Source: Ignavibacteria bacterium (GTDB lineage Bacteria; Bacteroidota; Ignavibacteria; Kapaibacteriales; UBA2268). From it: a stretch of 63,905 nucleotides of DNA. The number at the start of each line of letters is the position of its first letter. The stretch's first letter is position 1. The notes beneath the pieces were generated by a model. The model saw only the letters and a list, made by a program, of their open reading frames with translations, was not told where the DNA came from and ran no database searches. The stretch is taken from assembly GCA_012518115.1 (NCBI GenBank), contig JAAYTD010000032.1:1-63905 (forward strand). Direction: 5' to 3'. The position numbers and the translations under genes are program-made. Of the stretch, positions 58,872-63,905 are shown in pieces.

Positions 58872-61784
58872 TTATAATATTTTTTCTAAATCTGCAACTG
58901 AATCTAATAATACTTCTCTTGGTTTGCTACCTTGTTCTTTTCCTACAATTTTTGCGTTTTCAAGTTGAAGTATAATTCTTTTTGCTCTTTGGTGCCCAAT
59001 TTTCAAAAAAGTTTGTAGCATAGAACCTGAAGCTTGTTGTTGCTCAATTACGATTTCGGCTGCCTTTCTAAATAACTCATCAACATCAGCTAAGACTAGT
59101 CCGCTTTCTGTAGCTTCTTCAAAAGTTGAAGGTAGCATATATGGTTCAGAATATCCCGTTTGGTTTCCTATAAAATTGCATATTTTATCAACTTCATCGG
59201 TAGAAAGGAAAGGATTTTGTAATCTTAGCGGATTTGGTTGATTTGATGGTAGAAATAACATATCGCCATTTCCTAATAAAGTTTCGGCACCCGATCCATC
59301 TAAAATAGTACGTGAATCCACTTTCTGTGCTACAAGATAAGCAATTCTTGCAGGGAAGTTTGCTTTTATTATTCCTGTTATAACATCAACAGAAGGGCGT
59401 TGTGTAGCTACAATTAAATGAATGCCAGTAGCGCGTGCCATCTGTGCTAATCTTACGATTGGAGTTTCAATTTCTTTTTTTCCTGTCAGCATTAAATCTG
59501 CAAGTTCATCTATGATGACTACAATATAGGGGAGCTCGCGATGATCATAATCTGTGTTGTTTTTCAATTTACCTTCTCGTACTTTCAAGTTGTACTCTTT
59601 TATATTTTTCTGACCTGCATTTGCGAAAATCTCAAGTCGTTTTTCCATTTCTAAAACAGCAGCTTTAAGAACCGTTACAGCATCTTGTGGCTCTGTAACA
59701 ATATCAGACTCTATATCAGGCGAAATAGCTAAAAAATGATTTGCTAAACGTGAATACTGTTGGAGCTCAACCTTTTTAGGGTCAATAATAATAAATTTCA
59801 GTTGTCTTGGATGCTTTTTGTAAAGTAAAGAGTTTATTATAGTGTTGATACCTACGGATTTACCTGAACCTGTTGAACCTGCTATAAGCAAATGTGGCAT
59901 TCTTGTCAAGTCGGCAACAAACGGTTTGCCTGATACAGTTTTTCCCAGAGCTAGTGGTAGTTCAAAGTGACTATTTGCAAATTGTTCAGAAGAAACAACA
60001 CTTCGGAAACGTACAATTGACGGCTTAGAGTTCGGAATTTGTACTCCAACAGTTCCTTTTTCTGGAACAGGTGCTAAAATTCTAATACTTTTTGCTTTTA
60101 GTGCCATAGTCAAATCATCAGCTAAGCCTTCAACTCTGCTGACTTTTATGCCGTCTGCAAGTTCAAATTCATATTGAGTTACTACTGGTCCACGTGTTAC
60201 TGCAAGATTAGATATTTCTATATTGAAAGTTTTCAATTTTTCTTGTAAAATTTGTCCGTTTCGTTTGAGCTCATCCTCATCAGCAAAAACTTCATCTCCT
60301 TTATCTAATAATTCAATTTGAGGAGAAGAGTATTTAATATTTTCTTCAAGTGAAGCTACGCTTAATGGGTTTTTAAGTTCTTTATTACCTGAGGAGTTAA
60401 TAGTTATTTTTTCCTGTTCTATTTTTCTGATTTCTTCTTTGGCATACATAGCAGGAGTATCAACATCTAAAGTAAGTTGATCTTTTGGTTTTCCTTCATT
60501 TTCTGTAAGTGAAGCTAGTTCAACATCAAGCGGTGAATTACTTTTGATAGAAAAATTATTTGACGCTTCAGGAATATATTTAGTTGGTTCGGATAATTTT
60601 ATATTATCGGCAGCGATGTTGATGTTTTCATCATCGTTAACTATATTATTATCTTGTGTGTTAAGAGTTTCATCTACAATTTTTATTTGAGTTTTATTTC
60701 TGAATTTTTCTAATAATTCATCTTCAATATTTAAGTTTGAGTTTTTGTTTTGCAGTTTAGTTGCTATAGTATTAGTAGGGTTAATGAAGTTATTTTCAAC
60801 TTCTTGACTATCAAAGATATTTATTACAGGCTGAACTTCTTTGCTTGGTTCAGCAAAATCATTATCAAGAGTAGTAATTTCTATTGTAGAATTTTTTGTA
60901 TTTATTTCGTTTTGTTGCTTATCGTTAGATATAGTTTTTTTACTTACATTTTCTTTTGGAATTACATTTGGAGTTACAGTAGCATAGTTTACGTTATTAT
61001 TTGTACTTTTTTCTTCATCTGGTTTATTAAGTGAATCGTTTAATTTAGCGATAAGAACTTTAATATTAAAAGGCTTAATTATATTTTTGAATGTTTGTTT
61101 TACTCCAATTTTTTTAATACTTGTAAATTTATAAATAAGTAGAGCTAAAAATAGCAGAGAAAATACAAGAGCTCCTATAGGTGAAAAAATTTTGGCGAAC
61201 ATTGAGGGAATAAACAGTCCTATAGTTCCGTAAAATTCTTTAGGTATGTCAGCAAAAGGTGAAAATAGAGTAAGCGTGGCAATAAAAAATGAAATTGCTA
61301 TGCTAAAAATTATATAGATATTAGTATTTGTTATAATTTTTTCAGGGATCTCACCGGTTTTATATAAATTCCACGCCCAAATCAACAGAAAAATCGGCAC
61401 TCCTATAATTAGATAGCCAATCGTTCTATTGATAAGAAAATTTGAAATATATGCACCGAGCAATCCTAATAAGTTTTGTGTTGTATCAAACTTAAATTTA
61501 ATTACTGGATCATCAGAAAACATACTGAATAGATCAAAAAAACTTATTTGAGCATTTGCTTCATCTTGTGGAGTGTAGGAAATTAACGCTATAAAAAGCA
61601 AAGCGGAGAAACACATTAATAAAATAGCAAAAACTTTAGTTTGAAATTTTATATTGAAATAAAACTTTTCTGCTGGCTTTACTTGTTCTGCTTGAGAATC
61701 GTTTGTTTCTTGATTTGGATTGTTATCTTCAAAATGTTCTTTATGGTTAATTATAACATTGTCGTCATTATAATTTTTATTCAT
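58872..61784 (-). CDS. ftsK: DNA translocase FtsK
   Basis: 970 aa septal DNA pump and divisome protein. N-terminal four membrane helices (about residues 48-215), a 250-residue Asn/Thr/Glu-rich linker (about 240-480), then the alpha-beta motor: Walker A GSTGSGKSVGIN, Walker B IVVIIDELADL, and FIIIDPKKVEL. The C-terminal gamma winged helix (LKIGHQRAKRIILQLENAKI) that reads KOPS and contacts XerD is present. A GGGGGAA ribosome site precedes the ATG. First gene of the operon with the methyltransferase and permease. Confidence 0.95.
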   Translation of the reverse strand: MNKNYNDDNVIINHKEHFEDNNPNQETNDSQAEQVKPAEKFYFNIKFQTKVFAILLMCFSALLFIALISYTPQDEANAQISFFDLFSMFSDDPVIKFKFDTTQNLLGLLGAYISNFLINRTIGYLIIGVPIFLLIWAWNLYKTGEIPEKIITNTNIYIIFSIAISFFIATLTLFSPFADIPKEFYGTIGLFIPSMFAKIFSPIGALVFSLLFLALLIYKFTSIKKIGVKQTFKNIIKPFNIKVLIAKLNDSLNKPDEEKSTNNNVNYATVTPNVIPKENVSKKTISNDKQQNEINTKNSTIEITTLDNDFAEPSKEVQPVINIFDSQEVENNFINPTNTIATKLQNKNSNLNIEDELLEKFRNKTQIKIVDETLNTQDNNIVNDDENINIAADNIKLSEPTKYIPEASNNFSIKSNSPLDVELASLTENEGKPKDQLTLDVDTPAMYAKEEIRKIEQEKITINSSGNKELKNPLSVASLEENIKYSSPQIELLDKGDEVFADEDELKRNGQILQEKLKTFNIEISNLAVTRGPVVTQYEFELADGIKVSRVEGLADDLTMALKAKSIRILAPVPEKGTVGVQIPNSKPSIVRFRSVVSSEQFANSHFELPLALGKTVSGKPFVADLTRMPHLLIAGSTGSGKSVGINTIINSLLYKKHPRQLKFIIIDPKKVELQQYSRLANHFLAISPDIESDIVTEPQDAVTVLKAAVLEMEKRLEIFANAGQKNIKEYNLKVREGKLKNNTDYDHRELPYIVVIIDELADLMLTGKKEIETPIVRLAQMARATGIHLIVATQRPSVDVITGIIKANFPARIAYLVAQKVDSRTILDGSGAETLLGNGDMLFLPSNQPNPLRLQNPFLSTDEVDKICNFIGNQTGYSEPYMLPSTFEEATESGLVLADVDELFRKAAEIVIEQQQASGSMLQTFLKIGHQRAKRIILQLENAKIVGKEQGSKPREVLLDSVADLEKIL

Positions 61785-61864
61785 ACTTTTTCCCCCGAAA
61801 ATATAAAAATTATTATATATTTTTTAAAATAAGAATTAATAGTTGAGTTGATATTTTAATATTA

Positions 61865-61872
61865 CAAATATA
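61865..61872 (-). promoter_or_regulatory. -7 promoter element upstream of ftsK
   Basis: TATATTTG on the minus strand, exact TAnnTTTG, 80 bp before the ftsK ATG; no -33 box seen. Confidence 0.45.
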
Positions 61873-62001
61873 ATCAAAATTTTTTAGTCTTGGAAATCAT
61901 TTTGAAAAAAAACTATAATATTATAACTTTATAAGTACTAAAAATACAATATGTTTTTGAGTTGTTAATAAATTCTTTTTTTTTTTATATTGAATTATTG
62001 A

Positions 62002-62009
62002 TATTTTTG
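62002..62009 (+). promoter_or_regulatory. -7 promoter element upstream of pyrG
   Basis: TATTTTTG, exact TAnnTTTG, 44 bp before the pyrG ATG; T-rich upstream without a clear -33 box. Confidence 0.5.
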
Positions 62010-62053
62010 TCTTATATTTTTCTTTTCTTTAATCTTATATTTTATTTGATGCT

Positions 62054-63676
62054 ATGGCAAAACTTACTCATTCGAAATATATTTTCATTACAGGTGGAGT
62101 TATTTCATCGTTAGGTAAAGGAATTACCTCAGCAGCTCTCGGTTATTTATTGCAACAGAGGGGCTATTCTGTTACGATACAAAAATTTGATCCGTATTTG
62201 AACATTGATCCCGGCACAATGAGCCCTATGCAACATGGCGAAGTATTTGTTACTGATGATGGAGCCGAAACAGATTTAGATCTTGGACATTATGAGCGTT
62301 TTTTAGGTCATTCGTTACATAAAAAAAACACTCATTCGGCAGGGCAAGTTTATTTTGAAGTAATAAAAAAAGAGAGAAAAGGCTCTTATCTTGGGAAAAC
62401 TGTACAAGTTGTTCCGCATATTACTAATGAAATTAAACGCAGAGTAAAACTTTATGATGGCGAATATGATTTTATTATAATTGAAATAGGTGGTACAGTC
62501 GGTGATATAGAATCAATGCCTTTTTTAGAGACGCAACGCCAAATCTGTTATGAATTGCCAACTGAAGATGTATTAAATATACATTTAACTTACGTGCCTT
62601 ATATTAAAGCTGCACACGAACTAAAAACTAAACCGACACAACATTCTGTACGCACTTTAATGGAATATGGAATACGTCCTGATATTTTATTGTGTCGCGC
62701 AGAAATGAAGCTTAATAAAGAAATTCGTCAAAAAATAGGATTATTTTGTAATGTAGATGAAAATTCTGTTATTGAAGTTCGCGATGCAGCTTCTACAATT
62801 TATGAAATACCTTTAAGTTTTCAGAGAGACGGTTTAGATAAAATTATTTTAGAAAAAATGAAATTACCAGTAGGTGATATTGAAATTAGCGAATGGAAAA
62901 AGTTTGTTTCGAATATTAAAAATCCTAAGTATGAAGTTACTATTGGGCTTATAGGTAAATATACAAATCATGAAGATAGCTATAAAAGTATATTTGAAGC
63001 ATTTATTCACGCTGGTTCTATAAATAATACTAAAGTTAATGTGGAGCTAGTTAACGCAGAAGAACTTAATTATGATAATATTGATGAAATTTTATCAGGT
63101 TTAGACGGAGTATTAGTAGGACCGGGCTTTGGAAATCGCGGAATAGAAGGAAAAATTTTAGCAGTAGAGTATGTACGTAAAAACAATATTCCTTTCTTTG
63201 GAATATGTCTTGGAATGCAATGTGCTTGCATAGAGTTTGCTCGCAATGTATGTAATTTACCTTTAGCAAATACTAGAGAATGCCAAAAAGAAGGAGAAGA
63301 AGGTGATTATGTAATTGACTTAATGGATAACCAAAAAGAAGTGAAAGAAAAGGGCGGAACTATGAGGCTTGGTGCTTATAAATGTATTATTACGGGAAAA
63401 GATACACTTGCATTCAAAGCTTACAAGAGTTTAGAAATAGAAGAGCGCCATAGACATAGATACGAATTTAACAAAGACTATAGCGAGCTCTTTATCGAAA
63501 ACGGAATGCGTTTTACAGGGACTTCACCTGACGGTAAGCTAATAGAAATTATTGAATTAAAAGACCATCCTTGGTTTGTTGGCGTGCAATTCCATCCGGA
63601 ACTGAAATCAAGAGCAGTAACGGGACACCCACTTTTCATTGCTTTTATTAAAGCGGCGCTAGGGGATAAGAAGTAA
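62054..63676 (+). CDS. pyrG: CTP synthase
   Basis: 540 aa, normal length. Aminates UTP to CTP with glutamine and ATP. Synthetase domain: GGVISSLGKGITSAALGYLL (P-loop near residues 13-24), FDPYLNIDPGTMSPMQHGEV and ETDLDLGHYERF. Amidotransferase domain: oxyanion GPGFGNRG, nucleophile Cys in FGICLGMQCA, and the His-Glu in VGVQFHPELKSR. All residues needed are present. Own promoter (62002-62009); diverges from ftsK. Confidence 0.97.
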   Translation: MAKLTHSKYIFITGGVISSLGKGITSAALGYLLQQRGYSVTIQKFDPYLNIDPGTMSPMQHGEVFVTDDGAETDLDLGHYERFLGHSLHKKNTHSAGQVYFEVIKKERKGSYLGKTVQVVPHITNEIKRRVKLYDGEYDFIIIEIGGTVGDIESMPFLETQRQICYELPTEDVLNIHLTYVPYIKAAHELKTKPTQHSVRTLMEYGIRPDILLCRAEMKLNKEIRQKIGLFCNVDENSVIEVRDAASTIYEIPLSFQRDGLDKIILEKMKLPVGDIEISEWKKFVSNIKNPKYEVTIGLIGKYTNHEDSYKSIFEAFIHAGSINNTKVNVELVNAEELNYDNIDEILSGLDGVLVGPGFGNRGIEGKILAVEYVRKNNIPFFGICLGMQCACIEFARNVCNLPLANTRECQKEGEEGDYVIDLMDNQKEVKEKGGTMRLGAYKCIITGKDTLAFKAYKSLEIEERHRHRYEFNKDYSELFIENGMRFTGTSPDGKLIEIIELKDHPWFVGVQFHPELKSRAVTGHPLFIAFIKAALGDKK

Positions 63677-63765
63677 GAAGTCTTTGAATAATTATAAATC
63701 CCCCACTAGCTAGTTTTTGTAATTTGTAGGAATTTATTTATTTATCTAACAAAACGGACAATAAA

Positions 63766-63905
63766 ATGAAAAAGAAAGTATTTGATATTATTGTGATAGT
63801 TGTAATCGCACTTTTTTTGCTAACTCTTAGTGAATTTGATTTATTAGAGAAATCAGCAAAATTTATGTTTATACCTATCTTAGCATTTTACTTTATCGGT
63901 CAATG
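63766..63905 (+). CDS. N-terminus of an unidentified membrane protein (cut by window edge)
   Basis: 46 codons to the right edge. Starts MKKKVFDIIVIVVIALFLLT, a membrane-spanning or signal helix, followed by a second hydrophobic segment (FMFIPILAFYFIGQ). Too short to identify; probably a small integral membrane protein. 89 bp downstream of pyrG with no clear terminator between. Confidence 0.5.
   Translation, partial: MKKKVFDIIVIVVIALFLLTLSEFDLLEKSAKFMFIPILAFYFIGQ

Noticed and set aside
63705-63714. ACTACTAG-like palindrome ACTAGCTAGT followed by T residues after pyrG
   Set aside because: Symmetric without a loop, so it cannot form a normal terminator hairpin; kept as spacer.
1-63905. CRISPR array, rRNA, prophage or intact insertion sequence
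   Set aside because: No regularly spaced repeats, rRNA-like sequence, phage structural gene, integrase or transposase was found on either strand.

Overview
AT-rich chromosomal segment (roughly one third G+C by eye) from a member of the Bacteroidota or a close relative in the Bacteroidota/Chlorobiota group. Evidence: secreted proteins with type IX-style C-terminal sorting domains, a DUF3098 membrane protein, many lipoproteins with a bare Cys lipobox, few Shine-Dalgarno sequences, and repeated matches to the Bacteroidota promoter (TTTG, about 20 bp, TAnnTTTG) in front of genes on both strands. Genus or species cannot be told from this window.

Layout. 1-4.7 kb: left-edge nhaA fragment, a mosaic hairpin repeat, and a minus-strand operon DUF3098-era-thioesterase-GNAT-endonuclease-coaD. 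4.9-7.2 kb: peptide transporter and START-domain protein. 7.2-8.7 kb: LOG-family protein and hpt. 8.8-13.6 kb: gltX-znuA-like-folC and pyrB. 13.7-19.9 kb: complete type I restriction-modification operon hsdM-hsdS-hsdR. 20-24.7 kb: three secreted proteins and a nitroreductase. 24.9-27.7 kb: ppdK. 27.8-31 kb: guaA followed by a candidate type II methyltransferase/nuclease pair. 31.2-33.1 kb: OmpA/PD40-like lipoprotein. 33.1-36.8 kb: minus operon rpe-prenyl synthase-hflX-DUF4159. 36.8-37.2 kb: second mosaic hairpin repeat. 37.3-42.5 kb: minus operon response regulator-pheT-rpoN-NifU-like. 42.7-48.7 kb: plus-strand run of HAD phosphatase, tRNA-Leu, tig, receiver protein, LEA-like lipoprotein, CBS membrane protein and LCP-family protein. 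48.7-52.4 kb: lysine 6-transaminase, cupin, RqcH-like NFACT protein. 52.6-55.3 kb: nuoI-nuoL. 55.3-56 kb: truncated DUF1016 gene and third mosaic repeat. 56-63.9 kb: mtgA, minus operon ftsK-methyltransferase-ABC permease, pyrG and a right-edge fragment.

Most of the window is housekeeping: translation (gltX, pheT, tRNA-Leu, tig, era, hflX, rqcH), nucleotides (hpt, pyrB, guaA, pyrG), cofactors and carbon (coaD, folC, ppdK, rpe), envelope and division (mtgA, ftsK, LCP). The accessory content is two restriction-modification loci, the T9SS-type secreted proteins, a DUF1016 remnant, and three intergenic arrays that share shuffled palindromic modules. I found no CRISPR array, rRNA, prophage or intact insertion sequence, and no clearly new multi-gene system. 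The most unusual signals are the modular palindromic repeats, a perfect 25-bp palindrome inside the truncated DUF1016 coding sequence, and an apparent excess of GAGCTC sites.
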